NCBI GenBank assembly: GCA_016794585.1 | Contig: JAEUJM010000033.1 | Span: 1 to 64,000, forward strand | Length of the DNA stretch: 64,000 bases | Direction: 5' to 3' | Origin: Acidimicrobiales bacterium | GTDB lineage: Bacteria; Actinomycetota; Acidimicrobiia; Acidimicrobiales; DATDAH01 | Part shown: piece by piece, positions 45,028 through 52,921 of the stretch | How the letters are laid out: the number at the start of each line of letters is the position of its first letter | Numbering within the stretch: position 1 is the stretch's first letter | Position numbers and translations under genes: made by a program | Notes under the pieces: generated by a model | Databases searched by the model: none | Seen by the model: the letters and a program-made list of their open reading frames with translations, nothing else | What the model was told of the DNA's origin: nothing

Positions 45028-45698
45028 CGCCGGGTCCGGTGTGGGGCGGAGGAGGAGCTGCGGCTGGGGTTGACGCCGCGGACGACCACGACGGCCTCCT
45101 CGGTGACGTCGGGGTCGATCCTGCCCGCTCGCTGCTGTTCCCGCATGAGCGGGCCGAGCGGGCCGACGCGACGGTCCGTCACGCGGACGCCGACGAGCCC
45201 GGCGGCGACCATCCGCTCGACGGTGGCGTCGACGTCGATCAGCGACGAGTGCACGACGAGGAGCACGCCCCCCGGCCAAAGGTGACCTGGGGCCTCGTCA
45301 CAGATGCGGTCGAGCACGGCGCGGCCGTCAGGGCCGGCTGCCCACGCCCGCTCGGGACCGTGCGTGGGCAGGGCCTCCCCATCGGCAGGGACATACGGGG
45401 GGTTCGCGCTGATGAGGTCGAAGCGCTCTCCCGCCACCGGCGCGAAGAGCCGACCGCGTCGGAGGCGCACCCGTGTGCCGTTGCGGCGGGCGTTCCACCA
45501 GGTCGCGAGCAGGGCTCGACGGCTGACGTCCACGGCGGTGACCGAGGCGCCGCGCTCGGCGGCGGCGACGGCGACGACGCCGCTGCCCGTGCACAGGTCG
45601 AGTGCGGTGGACCCTGCGAGCAGAGGCTCGCGTCGGACGGCGTCGGCGAGCTGCCAGGAGTCGGAGATCGGGGCGAAGACCCCAGGGAGCGTGAGCAC
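45024..45698 (-). CDS. Class I SAM methyltransferase (HemK/PrmC-like)
   Basis: 224 aa from GTG 45698. Motif I LDLCTGSGVVAVAAAERG, acidic residue VTAVDVSR and catalytic loop NPPYVPADGE (NPPY) show a methyltransferase of the HemK/PrmC group that modifies glutamine or adenine amides. It lacks the N-terminal PrmC domain, so it need not act on release factors. A GGGTAG motif lies 9 nt before its start, overlapping the stop of the upstream GCS2-type gene. The C-terminus is Ser/Arg-rich. Confidence 0.85.
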   Translation of the reverse strand: MLTLPGVFAPISDSWQLADAVRREPLLAGSTALDLCTGSGVVAVAAAERGASVTAVDVSRRALLATWWNARRNGTRVRLRRGRLFAPVAGERFDLISANPPYVPADGEALPTHGPERAWAAGPDGRAVLDRICDEAPGHLWPGGVLLVVHSSLIDVDATVERMVAAGLVGVRVTDRRVGPLGPLMREQQRAGRIDPDVTEEAVVVVRGVNPSRSSSSAPHRTRR

Positions 45699-45707
45699 GG
45701 GCGTGCC

Positions 45708-45713
45708 CTACCC
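45708..45713 (-). promoter_or_regulatory. GGGTAG motif, 9 nt before methyltransferase start
   Basis: GGGTAG matches the -10 of SigB/SigF-type promoters and ends 9 nt before the GTG at 45698. It also contains the stop codon of the upstream GCS2-type gene, so it could be coincidental. The -35 position reads GTGCCG, a poor match. Confidence 0.35.
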
Positions 45714-46877
45714 CTGGCGAGCGGCCGTCGGCACCGGGGGGACCGGAATTCCCTCTCGATAGGCCTCGGTCAACCAGGCGACGGCGCCTTCGAGGCCGAC
45801 CGAACGGAGCTCGTCGGCGGCGTTGTGGTGGATCAGCGGCCTGGCCGCGTCGAGTCCGCCGAGCGAGCACGCCTCGATCTCGTCGAGCAGCTCGTGCAGG
45901 CGCCGGGCGGTGGGTCGGCGCTCGCCGGTCTCGAGGTCGGCCAGGTCCCCGTGGACGCCGCCGCGCAGCGCGGCCCAGCGGTTCTCGGCGATCCGCCAGG
46001 TCGGCGGCGCCCCGAGGGGCTCGCCGGCGATCGCCCGCCTGGTCAGGTGGACGACAAGGGCCTGGATGACCGACGCGACCGCCGCCGCGGCGGTGACCGT
46101 CGGTTGGACGTCGGGCACTCGCACCTCCAGGGTTCCGTGGGCCAGGTGGGGGCGTAGCTCCCACCACCAGCGGCCCGGGTCCCGCACCGCGCCGCACCGC
46201 GCTCCCCAAGAGAGGTCATCGGCGAGCGCCTCCCAGCTGGGGATGATCGGGGGCACCCCTTGGCGGGGCAGCTGCCCGGCGATGAGCGGCCGCACCGAAG
46301 CGAGACCGGTGTCCCGACCCTCGTGGAAGGGCGCGGCCGCGGCCAGAGCGGCGAGCTCGGGGAGGTACCCGCGCAGGGCGTTGAACACGGCGAGGGTGGC
46401 TTCGGCGTGACCCACGGCGACGTGCACCTGGAGTGCGCTCACGAGCTGGCGGCGCGCGACGTGGCCGTACTCCTCGAAGAGACTCGCGGCGCGATCCGAG
46501 CAGGCGACCGGCGCTTCGGGGTGATCGCGGGCCTGGTCGAAGGGATGGACGGCGGCCGCCACCGGCCGGACGCCGTCCCCGCACGCGCCGAGTAGTGCCC
46601 GCCGGCCCTCCACCAGATCGGCCGCCGCTCCGGCGACCGTGCGGTGGGGTGTGGTGAGCACCTCGACCTGACAGGCGGGGAGCTCGGTCTTGATGGCGGG
46701 GACTCCCGCCGAGGCGACGACCTGCGCCGCCACCGGCGCCAACCGACCGCTCGTGGCGTCGACGAGCAGCGCCTCCTCCTCGAGACCGACGGTGAAGGGC
46801 TCGTTGGCGTCGAACCGTTCCCGCAGCGCTTCCGCGGACCACTCCACCCGACCGTCCGCGTGCGGCGGGTCCACCAC
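45708..46877 (-). CDS. Glutamate-cysteine ligase-like carboxylate-amine ligase (GCS2)
   Basis: About 389 aa from GTG 46877, which has GGGAGGG upstream; the long frame beginning at 47036 runs through the small membrane-peptide gene. The GCS2 start is FTVGLEEEALLVD, followed by IKTELPACQVEVLT, then FHEGRDTGL and WWELRPHLAHGTLEVRVPDVQ, the metal- and substrate-binding parts of YbdK/EgtA-type ligases. They join glutamate to an amine with ATP, for example in gamma-glutamylcysteine synthesis for ergothioneine or other thiols. The substrate is not certain. It is the first large gene of its transcription unit. Confidence 0.82.
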   Translation of the reverse strand: MVDPPHADGRVEWSAEALRERFDANEPFTVGLEEEALLVDATSGRLAPVAAQVVASAGVPAIKTELPACQVEVLTTPHRTVAGAAADLVEGRRALLGACGDGVRPVAAAVHPFDQARDHPEAPVACSDRAASLFEEYGHVARRQLVSALQVHVAVGHAEATLAVFNALRGYLPELAALAAAAPFHEGRDTGLASVRPLIAGQLPRQGVPPIIPSWEALADDLSWGARCGAVRDPGRWWWELRPHLAHGTLEVRVPDVQPTVTAAAAVASVIQALVVHLTRRAIAGEPLGAPPTWRIAENRWAALRGGVHGDLADLETGERRPTARRLHELLDEIEACSLGGLDAARPLIHHNAADELRSVGLEGAVAWLTEAYREGIPVPPVPTAARQG

Positions 46878-46942
46878 CGCCGTGGTCCCTCCCGGCGCGT
46901 GCCGCAACGGTTCCGCCCGAGCCGGCCGACCGCCGCCGCTCG

Positions 46943-47029
46943 TCAGAGCCGACCGCGGCCGCGGAAACCGACTCCGCCCACGACCAGCAGCACGACGAGG
47001 ACGATCAGGAGCAGGAGCAGGATTCGCAT
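46943..47029 (-). CDS. 28-residue single-helix membrane peptide
   Basis: ATG 47029 to TGA 46943 encodes MRILLLLLIVLVVLLVV, then GGVGFRGRGRL: one membrane helix and a short basic tail. It is too short to be certain, but it has a GGGTAG motif 9 nt upstream and lies just before the GCS2 gene. Similar tiny hydrophobic proteins are common in stress islands. It is not in the frame of the GCS2 gene. Confidence 0.5.
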   Translation of the reverse strand: MRILLLLLIVLVVLLVVGGVGFRGRGRL

Positions 47030-47038
47030 GACGCACCC

Positions 47039-47064
47039 CTACCCGTCGGTCACCGCGGCAGACG
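47039..47064 (-). promoter_or_regulatory. Candidate SigB-type promoter of the small membrane peptide
   Basis: GGGTAG (47039-47044) is 9 nt before the ATG at 47029. GCGTCT (47060-47065) is 15 bp upstream, fitting the loose GNNT-N15-GGGTA pattern. A transcript from here would have almost no leader. Confidence 0.45.
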
Positions 47065-47099
47065 CGCCGGCCCCCGACCGGTTCGATCAGGAGGTGTCG

Positions 47100-48113
47100 T
47101 CAGGAGGCCACGGCGAACGATGGAGCCCCGTGCCGGAGCGAGGACTCGTCGCGCTCCCAGGCGCTGAGGACCATCGCGGCGAACCGGCCCTCGACTGCCA
47201 TCAGGGCCTGCGCACCGAAGAGGATCTCACCGGCCAGGGCCGGCTCGTCGTCGGCCAGCCCCTGCGCGAGGTCGCGACCGGCCACCACCTCGTGGTGGGC
47301 GTCCGCCTCGACGTGGATGTCGTAGAACGGCGCGGCGGCGTCGAGACCCAGCCGGCGCATCCCGGCCGCGTAGCGGCCCATGGGCCCGACCGAGGTCATC
47401 TCGAACAGCGCCAGGTGGCCGACGAGCGCCCCGCGGAGGCGCCGCTGGCGGCCGAAGAGGCTGATCAGGTTGACCGTGGCGAGGGTGAGGCCGGGGACGA
47501 CGTCGAGGTAGGCGCCGTAGGTCGGATCGAGGTCGAGCGCCCGCATCGTGTCGGAAAAGAGCTCGGCGTGCGACGCACCGGGTCGACCCTCGCCGTACTC
47601 GTCCATCTGGATCTCGACCAGTGCGGACTTGGCCCGCCCGCTCAGTCGTGGGAAGGCCCAGCTGTGCGGGTCGGCCTCCTTGCGCTGGTAGAGCGACCGG
47701 TGGATGGCCAGCTCGCGCACCTGTTCGCGGTCGGCCTGCTCGGCGACGAAGCGCGACAGCGACGGGCCACCCTCGGCCTCGGTCAGCTCGCGCAGGCACT
47801 GATGGACCGTGTCCGGGCGGACGGGGAGAAGCCCGGTCTCGTCTCGGAGGGCGCGCTCGAAGGAGTCCTCGAGTGCGGCGGTCAGGCGCAGCACCGCGGG
47901 GTCGCGCTCCCAGCGGTCGTCGACGCCGGCGAAGCCGCGGTAGTGCAGCTCGTAGCAGGCGTAGAGCGCCAGTTGCCGGTCGTCGTCGGTGAGCGGATCG
48001 GCATCGAGGGACGGCACGAGCAGGTGTCGGTCCTCGCCGCGGAGCAGGGCGAAGAGAGCGGTCGTGAGGGGACCGCGGGCAGTCGGCAGGGGAGGTGGGG
48101 CGTCCGCTCGCAT
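47100..48113 (-). CDS. Haem-oxygenase-fold iron-containing redox enzyme
   Basis: 337 aa from ATG 48113. The all-helical sequence with YACYELHYRGFAG, SALVEIQMDEYGEG and FYDIHVEADAHHEVV carries the Glu/His residues that bind a di-iron centre in the haem-oxygenase-like diiron family (iron-containing redox enzyme). Family members are oxygen-activating enzymes of varied chemistry. No partner is fixed here; the divergent FAD-Rieske gene (48235) shares the upstream gap and could supply electrons. A GGGTAG motif ends 9 nt before its start. Confidence 0.8.
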   Translation of the reverse strand: MRADAPPPLPTARGPLTTALFALLRGEDRHLLVPSLDADPLTDDDRQLALYACYELHYRGFAGVDDRWERDPAVLRLTAALEDSFERALRDETGLLPVRPDTVHQCLRELTEAEGGPSLSRFVAEQADREQVRELAIHRSLYQRKEADPHSWAFPRLSGRAKSALVEIQMDEYGEGRPGASHAELFSDTMRALDLDPTYGAYLDVVPGLTLATVNLISLFGRQRRLRGALVGHLALFEMTSVGPMGRYAAGMRRLGLDAAAPFYDIHVEADAHHEVVAGRDLAQGLADDEPALAGEILFGAQALMAVEGRFAAMVLSAWERDESSLRHGAPSFAVAS

Positions 48114-48122
48114 CCTGGCTCC

Positions 48123-48128
48123 CTACCC
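48123..48128 (-). promoter_or_regulatory. GGGTAG motif, 9 nt before iron-enzyme start
   Basis: GGGTAG lies 9 nt before the ATG at 48113. The -35 position (GGACCG at 15 bp) fits weakly. If it is a -10 element, the transcript would be nearly leaderless. Confidence 0.4.
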
Positions 48129-48218
48129 CTTCGGCGGGTCCACCGGTCCTCGGGTCCGGGAATCCCAGCTGCGGGGCCGGGACCGTGCGTGGTGGCCGAG
48201 CGCACCCGGGCAGCAGCG

Positions 48219-48224
48219 GGGTAG
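48219..48224 (+). promoter_or_regulatory. GGGTAG motif, 10 nt before FAD-Rieske start
   Basis: GGGTAG stands 10 nt before the GTG at 48235. Here TAGGAG also forms a good ribosome site, so the motif may simply be part of that site. Confidence 0.35.
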
Positions 48225-48234
48225 GAGCGGGCCC

Positions 48235-49791
48235 GTGACCCCATCCCCGACCGACGACCGACCCGACGACCGCCGTCCTCTCTGGATGACGGGCCGGCTC
48301 CCCGATGACCCTGCGGCGGCGACCAGCTCGCCGGAGGCGGGTGTGGCGGGTGTGGAGGGTGACGTGGAGGTGGTCGTGGTCGGGGCCGGCCTCGCCGGAC
48401 TGACCGCGGCCCTCGAGCTCAGCCGCGCCGGGAGGTCCGTGCGGGTTCTCGAGCACCGGGCCGTGGGTGCGGGAGCAACCGGCGCGACGACCGCGAAGGT
48501 GACCTCCCTCCATGGCGCCACCTACCGGGCGCTCGTGCGCCGGCACGGGACCGAGACGGCTGCCGCCTACGCCGCCGGCAACGAGGCGGCCCGAGCGTGG
48601 ATGGAGCAGTGCATCGCCGACCTCGGCGTCGACGTGGCGTTGGAGCACCGCCCGGCGGTCACCTACACGCGCGACGAGCGCCACCGTCACGTGATCGTCG
48701 AGGAACACGCGGCCGCCGTGGCCGCCGGCCTCCCCGCGCGTCTGACCGATTCCCTCGACGTCCCCTTCCCGATCGCCGCGGCGGTCGTCCTCGAGGAGGG
48801 GCAGTTCCAGTTCGACCCTCTGCGCTACCTGGAGGCGCTGGCGGCCGCCGCCATCGCGGCCGGCGCCACGGTCCACCAGGGAACCCGGGCCCTGGGCCTC
48901 GGCGCCGGCGGCCGGCGGCTCGTCGTCGAGACCGACCAGGGGCCGGTCCGTGCCGACCATGTGCTCGTGTGCACGGCGACGCCGTTCGTCGACCGGGGCT
49001 TCTTCTTCGCTCGGCTCGAACCGCTGCGGGCGTACCTGGTGGCGGTCGAGGTGGAGGGGGCCCTGCCCCGCTCCATGTCGATCAGCGTCGACGAACCGGT
49101 GCGCTCCCTCCGCACCGCGCCAGGTCCCGAGGGTGCGGAGCTGTTGCTGGTCGGCGGCGCCGGCCATCCGGTGGGTCGGGGCGGCGACACCCGCGGACGG
49201 GAGGCCGAGCTCCTGACGTGGGTCGACGCCGCGTTCGGGGCGTGCCGGCGCGTCGCGGGGTGGTCGGCCCAGGATTACGCCACCCTCGACGGGCTGCCGT
49301 ACGTCGGAGGCGCTCGGGGACTGCCCGACGGGGTCCGGGTCGCCACCGGCTTCGCGAAGTGGGGGATGACGAACGCCACCCTGGCCGGCCGGCTGCTCGC
49401 CGACGACGTGCTCGGCCGGCCGCACCCTCGCTGGGCGGGGGCGCTGGACGCGGGCCGAGTCGACCTCACCCGGTCGGCCCGGCGCTTCGTCACCCTCAAC
49501 AGCGAGGTCGCGGGGCGTCTCGTGGCCGGGCATGCCTCCTCGGCCCTGGCCCGGAGCGGCGCCGCGGAGCAGGAAGGACGGGTCGTGCGGGGGACGGCGA
49601 CGGCCCGGGTCGACGGTCGGACCTGTCGGGTCTCGGGGATCTGTCCCCACCTCGGGGGGGTGCTGGCGTGGAATCCGCTCGAGCGGTCGTGGGACTGCCC
49701 CCTCCACGGCTCGCGCTTCTCGGCCGAGGGCCGTTTGCTCCAGGGGCCGGCCGTCAACGATCTCGAGGCCCGCCCCCCTAGGGAGGACTAG
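48235..49791 (+). CDS. FAD-dependent oxidoreductase with C-terminal Rieske domain
   Basis: 518 aa from GTG 48235 with AGGAG seven bases before. The FAD motif is VVVVGAGLAGLTAALELSRAG (about 45-65), then TGATTAKVTSLHG. The C-terminal FAD contact is VATGFAKWGMTNATLAG. From ~425 a Rieske [2Fe-2S] domain follows: CPHLGG and CPLHGSRFS supply the Cys2-His2 ligands. This glycine-oxidase/DadA-like plus Rieske architecture occurs in many Actinomycetota. It should oxidise an amine or other small substrate and pass electrons to the cluster; the substrate is unknown. It is divergent from the iron-enzyme gene. Confidence 0.9.
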   Translation: MTPSPTDDRPDDRRPLWMTGRLPDDPAAATSSPEAGVAGVEGDVEVVVVGAGLAGLTAALELSRAGRSVRVLEHRAVGAGATGATTAKVTSLHGATYRALVRRHGTETAAAYAAGNEAARAWMEQCIADLGVDVALEHRPAVTYTRDERHRHVIVEEHAAAVAAGLPARLTDSLDVPFPIAAAVVLEEGQFQFDPLRYLEALAAAAIAAGATVHQGTRALGLGAGGRRLVVETDQGPVRADHVLVCTATPFVDRGFFFARLEPLRAYLVAVEVEGALPRSMSISVDEPVRSLRTAPGPEGAELLLVGGAGHPVGRGGDTRGREAELLTWVDAAFGACRRVAGWSAQDYATLDGLPYVGGARGLPDGVRVATGFAKWGMTNATLAGRLLADDVLGRPHPRWAGALDAGRVDLTRSARRFVTLNSEVAGRLVAGHASSALARSGAAEQEGRVVRGTATARVDGRTCRVSGICPHLGGVLAWNPLERSWDCPLHGSRFSAEGRLLQGPAVNDLEARPPRED

Positions 49792-49797
49792 CGGGGA

Positions 49798-50175
49798 CTA
49801 GCCGAGCGGGCCGGTCCCGAGGAGCGAGCGGACCTCGCCGTCGGGGCCGGTCAGCACCCGCTCGGTGATGCCGAAGGTGGTGAGTCGACGTCCCACGGGG
49901 TCGGGGACGCCCTGCACCTCCAGGACCCCGCCGAGGTCCTGGATGGACTCCGCCACGCGCCAGAGCGCGGTGAGCCCGAGGAGGTCGATCTCGTCGACGG
50001 CGGCCAGATCGAGCGCGATGCGAGCGAGCCCCCGCCAGGACTCGAGCAGCAGGATCTCGCCGAAGTGCACGGCGGCCTCGCCTGCGAACGAACCCTGGAG
50101 CGAGGCGAGGAAGTCCTCGTCGGACCAGGCACAGACCACCTTCAGCTCGGGGTGCGGCTCGGGGTGCGGGGACAT
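49798..50175 (-). CDS. STAS-domain protein without phosphorylation site
   Basis: 125 aa from ATG 50175. The region RIALDLAAVDEIDLLGLTALWRVAESIQDLGGVLEVQGVPDPV has the STAS (SpoIIAA/RsbV) fold, but the usual Ser/Thr of DSxGL is replaced (DLLGL). It cannot be switched by Ser phosphorylation, so it may be a scaffold or decoy in the SigB pathway encoded beside it. It converges on the FAD-Rieske gene. A GGGTAG motif lies 10 nt before the start. Confidence 0.75.
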   Translation of the reverse strand: MSPHPEPHPELKVVCAWSDEDFLASLQGSFAGEAAVHFGEILLLESWRGLARIALDLAAVDEIDLLGLTALWRVAESIQDLGGVLEVQGVPDPVGRRLTTFGITERVLTGPDGEVRSLLGTGPLG

Positions 50176-50185
50176 GGACGGCCCT

Positions 50186-50191
50186 CTACCC
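50186..50191 (-). promoter_or_regulatory. GGGTAG motif, 10 nt before STAS gene start
   Basis: GGGTAG followed 10 nt later by ATG 50175. AGAGGG right after it could serve as a ribosome site instead. The -35 position reads CGACTG, not a match. Confidence 0.35.
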
Positions 50192-50205
50192 AGGGGGCGT
50201 CGACG

Positions 50206-50412
50206 TCAGTCGATCTGGCCCTCGCCCTTGACCGCGGCGCCGCGCTCCATGGCCGCTTCGTAGGCCTCGGCCACCTGGGGGTCGACCTCGGTGGGAGCGG
50301 CGGCCTCCTCCTCGGGGGTGGGCGGGCGGTCGGCGTCGTGCGCCGCGGCGGCGTCGGCCTCGTCGGCGCGCACGGTGTCGTCGGTCACCTGGTCCTCGGT
50401 GGGATCGGCCAT
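50206..50412 (-). CDS. Small acidic protein, 68 aa
   Basis: Very acidic, Ala-rich: MADPTEDQVTDDT at the start, DRPPTPEEEAAAP in the middle and AMERGAAVKGEGQID at the end. There is no membrane helix or Cys. Short proteins with the DADRPPT...GEG pattern occur widely in Actinomycetota and are uncharacterised. AAGGAG stands seven bases before the ATG. A good SigB-type promoter (GGTCTC-N15-GGGTAG, 50473-50499) lies 61 bp upstream. Confidence 0.65.
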   Translation of the reverse strand: MADPTEDQVTDDTVRADEADAAAAHDADRPPTPEEEAAAPTEVDPQVAEAYEAAMERGAAVKGEGQID

Positions 50413-50472
50413 GGGAGTGCTCCTTCGGTGGGGGATGCCAGCGGCGAGGAGCCGCAGGCCCGGACCACGGCT

Positions 50473-50499
50473 CTACCCTCGGGGAGTGCGGGCGAGACC
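50473..50499 (-). promoter_or_regulatory. SigB/SigF-type promoter of the small acidic gene
   Basis: GGTCTC (50494-50499), 15-bp spacer, GGGTAG (50473-50478), on the minus strand. It matches the GGTTT-N15-GGGTA type closely. The start codon is at 50412, leaving a leader with a normal AAGGAG site. Confidence 0.6.
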
Positions 50500-50608
50500 C
50501 CGCTGGGTGGTTCTGCCCCACGTCGGAGCGGGGAAGAGACCTTGTGATCCCCTGCCCGTCGCCACGGCGGGACGGGGCCACGTCAACGACTGCCGGGAGG
50601 CACGAACG

Positions 50609-50944
50609 ATGACCGACGGCCGCCTCACCATCGAGGCCAGCACGGACGAGGGCGGGTCGACGCTGACCCTGGACGGCGAGGTGGACCCGCACACCACCGA
50701 GCAATTGGACGCCGCCGTGGACGACGCACTCGCCGCCGACTCCCGCCTGGTCCTCGACCTCGGCGGTGTCACGTTCATCGACTCCGCCGGCCTGCGCTCG
50801 CTGATCCGTGCGCAACGACAAGCCGAGGCGGCATCGGGATCGCTCGTGCTGCGGGCACCGCGCCCGTCGACCTTGCGCGTGCTCGAGATCACCGGGCTCA
50901 CGGACGAGTTGACCATCGAGGCCGCGTCCGACTCCGCGGGCTGA
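50609..50944 (+). CDS. Anti-sigma factor antagonist, RsbV type (STAS)
   Basis: 111 aa from ATG 50609, with GGGAGG eight bases upstream. The STAS domain has GEVDPHTTEQLDAAVDDAL and the phosphosite VTFIDSAGLRSLIRAQ; the Ser in DSAGL is the residue that RsbW-type kinases phosphorylate and PP2C enzymes release. Unphosphorylated, it binds the anti-sigma factor and frees SigB. The kinase-like proteins at 50981, 52433 and 55044 and the phosphatase at 52922 are its likely partners. Confidence 0.9.
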   Translation: MTDGRLTIEASTDEGGSTLTLDGEVDPHTTEQLDAAVDDALAADSRLVLDLGGVTFIDSAGLRSLIRAQRQAEAASGSLVLRAPRPSTLRVLEITGLTDELTIEAASDSAG

Positions 50945-50980
50945 ACAACCTCTCGCCGCACCGGTGAGCAGGGTGGCGGT

Positions 50981-51409
50981 TCAGGTCGGCCGGGCGGCCA
51001 CCTCGAACCAGATGGTCTTGCCGCCCTCGTGGACCGACACGCCCCAGCGGTCGGCCAGGGCGTCGACGATGTGCAGCCCTCGGCCCGAGGGCGCGCCCCT
51101 CGGTCGTGCCCGGCCGTGCCCCTCGGGGTCGACACCACCGGCAACTCCATCCGTGACGGCGACGGCCACGGTGTCGCCGTCGCTTCCCACGGCGATGGCC
51201 ACGGGGGTGGCCGCGTGGGTCACCCCGTTGGTGACCAGTTCGCTGACCAGCAGGGTGGTCACCTCCTCCAGGTGGGCACACCCCCACGCGGCAAGGCGCT
51301 CGGCGACGAAGCGGCGGGCCAGGCGGGGGCTCTGACGATCGGGGGGCAACCTGGTCACCGCTGATCTGGGCGGGGCCGGTGGGGGAGCTTCGGAGATCGT
51401 GGAGTTCAT
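50981..51409 (-). CDS. Anti-sigma regulatory ATPase (RsbW/HATPase_c_2 type)
   Basis: 142 aa. The GHKL Ser/Thr-kinase core: N box SELVTNGVTHAATPV (catalytic Asn), G1 box VTDGVAG, then APSGRGLHIVDALADRWGV (G2). N-terminal LARRFVAERLAAWG. Such proteins bind a sigma factor or phosphorylate STAS proteins. It converges with the STAS gene at 50609. A good SigB-type promoter lies at 51503-51530, suggesting feedback. Confidence 0.85.
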   Translation of the reverse strand: MNSTISEAPPPAPPRSAVTRLPPDRQSPRLARRFVAERLAAWGCAHLEEVTTLLVSELVTNGVTHAATPVAIAVGSDGDTVAVAVTDGVAGGVDPEGHGRARPRGAPSGRGLHIVDALADRWGVSVHEGGKTIWFEVAARPT

Positions 51410-51502
51410 CGGGGATCGGACCTGTTGGCTCGGGGGCGGGAGCAGCGCGGGTGGCGTCGGTCGTCCTCGGCTGTCTGGGCTGGTTCGTGGTTGGCCGTTT
51501 AC

Positions 51503-51530
51503 GTACCCCGCGTCACGGCCAGCGTGAACC
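51503..51530 (-). promoter_or_regulatory. SigB/SigF-type promoter upstream of an RsbW-type gene
   Basis: On the minus strand GGTTCAC (ending at 51524) is followed by a 15-16 bp spacer and GGGTAC (51503-51508), close to the consensus GGTTT-N15-17-GGGTA. The gene starts at 51409. Confidence 0.6.
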
Positions 51531-51633
51531 GAACCGGTCGGTCCTCCCTGTCCCGCCTGCTCGGGTCGCCGACAGGCGCCCCTGCCTCCCCGGATGCCGC
51601 GTGTGGCCCGAAAGGCCGGACTGCCGCTGGTCC

Positions 51634-52440
51634 TCAGACCACGTCAGGGCTCCGCTCGACGAGCAGGTCCTCGTCGGGGAGCTGGTGGGCGAGCTTCTCG
51701 CGGAGGTCCAGCAGGGTACGGCGCAGCACCCGGGAGAGGTAGGACTGGCTCACCCCGACCCGCTCGGCGATCTCGGGCTGGGTCATGTTCTCGAAGAAGC
51801 GCATCTCGATGATCTGGCGGTCGCGCTCGGGCAGGTCGGCCAGCAGGCCCTGGACGAGGTCACGCCGGTCGACGTGGTCGAAGCCGGCCTCGTCGGCGGC
51901 GAGCACCCGGTCGCCGAGCGAGCCGGCCGAGTCGTCGGGCTCCGCGGTGCGCGAGCGGTCGAGGCTGGCGGCCTGGTGGGCACCGCTGGCCTCGAGGGCC
52001 TCGAGGACGTCGTCCTGGGAGACCTCGCAGAAGCGGGCCAGCTCCTTGACGGTGGGTGAGCGGCCGAGGGTCTGGGCCATCTCCTCCTGCGCCCGCCGGA
52101 GCGCCAGGTGGAGCTCCTGCACCCGCCGGGGTGGGCGGATCGACCACGTGCGGTCCCGGAAGAAGCGCTTCAGCTCACCTTCGATGGTGCGGCCGGCGAA
52201 GGTGGAGAACTCGACACCGCGGGCGGGGTCGTAGCGCTCGGCGGCCCGCACGATGCTCAGCAGCGACACCTGGAGGAGGTCGTCGTGGGGGACACCGCGA
52301 CGCTCGTAGCGTCGCACGTAGTAGTCGGCGATGTGGCGATGCGCCTCGACGATGCGGTTGCGGACCTCGCGGTCACCGGTGCGCTGGTACTCCTCGAACC
52401 AGATCGCGGTGTTGGCCCGAAGGGTCTCGGTGTCAGGCAT
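51634..52440 (-). CDS. SigB/SigF/SigG-family sigma factor
   Basis: 268 aa from ATG 52440, which overlaps the RsbW stop by 8 nt. Region 2: RIVEAHRHIADYYVRRYERRGVPHDDLLQVSLLSIVRAAERYDPARGVEFSTFA in parts, with EGELKRFFRDRTWSIRPPRRVQEL of region 3. Region 4 is MRFFENMTQPEIAERVGVSQSYLSRVLRRTL. It lacks region 1 and is of the general-stress/sporulation class that reads GGGTA-type promoters. It forms an operon with the RsbW and PP2C genes. Confidence 0.93.
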   Translation of the reverse strand: MPDTETLRANTAIWFEEYQRTGDREVRNRIVEAHRHIADYYVRRYERRGVPHDDLLQVSLLSIVRAAERYDPARGVEFSTFAGRTIEGELKRFFRDRTWSIRPPRRVQELHLALRRAQEEMAQTLGRSPTVKELARFCEVSQDDVLEALEASGAHQAASLDRSRTAEPDDSAGSLGDRVLAADEAGFDHVDRRDLVQGLLADLPERDRQIIEMRFFENMTQPEIAERVGVSQSYLSRVLRRTLLDLREKLAHQLPDEDLLVERSPDVV

Positions 52441-52873
52441 CGTCCGGCGGTCGGGGCGCGGCGTCGCTCTCGTCGATCGGCGCTCCCTCGGACGTCGGGC
52501 CCTTCTCGATCTCGAAGCGGCGGCGCCCGTCGGTGCTCTCCACCGCGTAGCGGTCGGTGGTGAGGCCGAGGAGCTCGAGCGCCAGCGGGTCGAGTGCTCC
52601 GAGGGGGGCGGGGCAGGCACAGGCGCCGGCCACGAGGAGCGATCGGCCGTCGTGCGCGAAGTCCAGCTCGAGGGTGGCGTCATCGGCGCCGGCGATCAGG
52701 AGCGCGGTCAGCTCGTCCACCGCGATGCGGAGGTCCTCGATGTCGTCCAACGACCAGTCGAGGTCGGCCGCGAGGCTCGACGCCGTCAGCCGTGCCAGTC
52801 GCAGTGACGATGGGACCGCTGGCACCTGCAACCGCGCGCTCGACACTCGACCCTCGCCCATGATCAGCGCCAT
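52433..52873 (-). CDS. Anti-sigma factor, RsbW type
   Basis: 146 aa. N-terminal LARLTASSLAADLDWSLDDIEDLRIAVDELTALLI contains the N box (AVDEL), but the usual NAxxH is changed and the G1/G2 boxes are hard to see, so the ATPase/kinase activity is uncertain. It overlaps the SigB-type gene by 8 nt, the usual place of the cognate anti-sigma factor. It should bind the sigma factor in unstressed cells. Confidence 0.78.
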   Translation of the reverse strand: MALIMGEGRVSSARLQVPAVPSSLRLARLTASSLAADLDWSLDDIEDLRIAVDELTALLIAGADDATLELDFAHDGRSLLVAGACACPAPLGALDPLALELLGLTTDRYAVESTDGRRRFEIEKGPTSEGAPIDESDAAPRPPDDA

Positions 52874-52921
52874 GCCCTCTCTGTACCCCGTTGGTGATCG
52901 GAGTATGCCTTCGGGAGGGGA

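Noticed and set aside
46878-47036. Longer start for the GCS2-type gene
   Set aside because: The extra ~53 residues are Arg/Pro-rich and overlap the small membrane-peptide gene; GTG 46877 has a good ribosome site.
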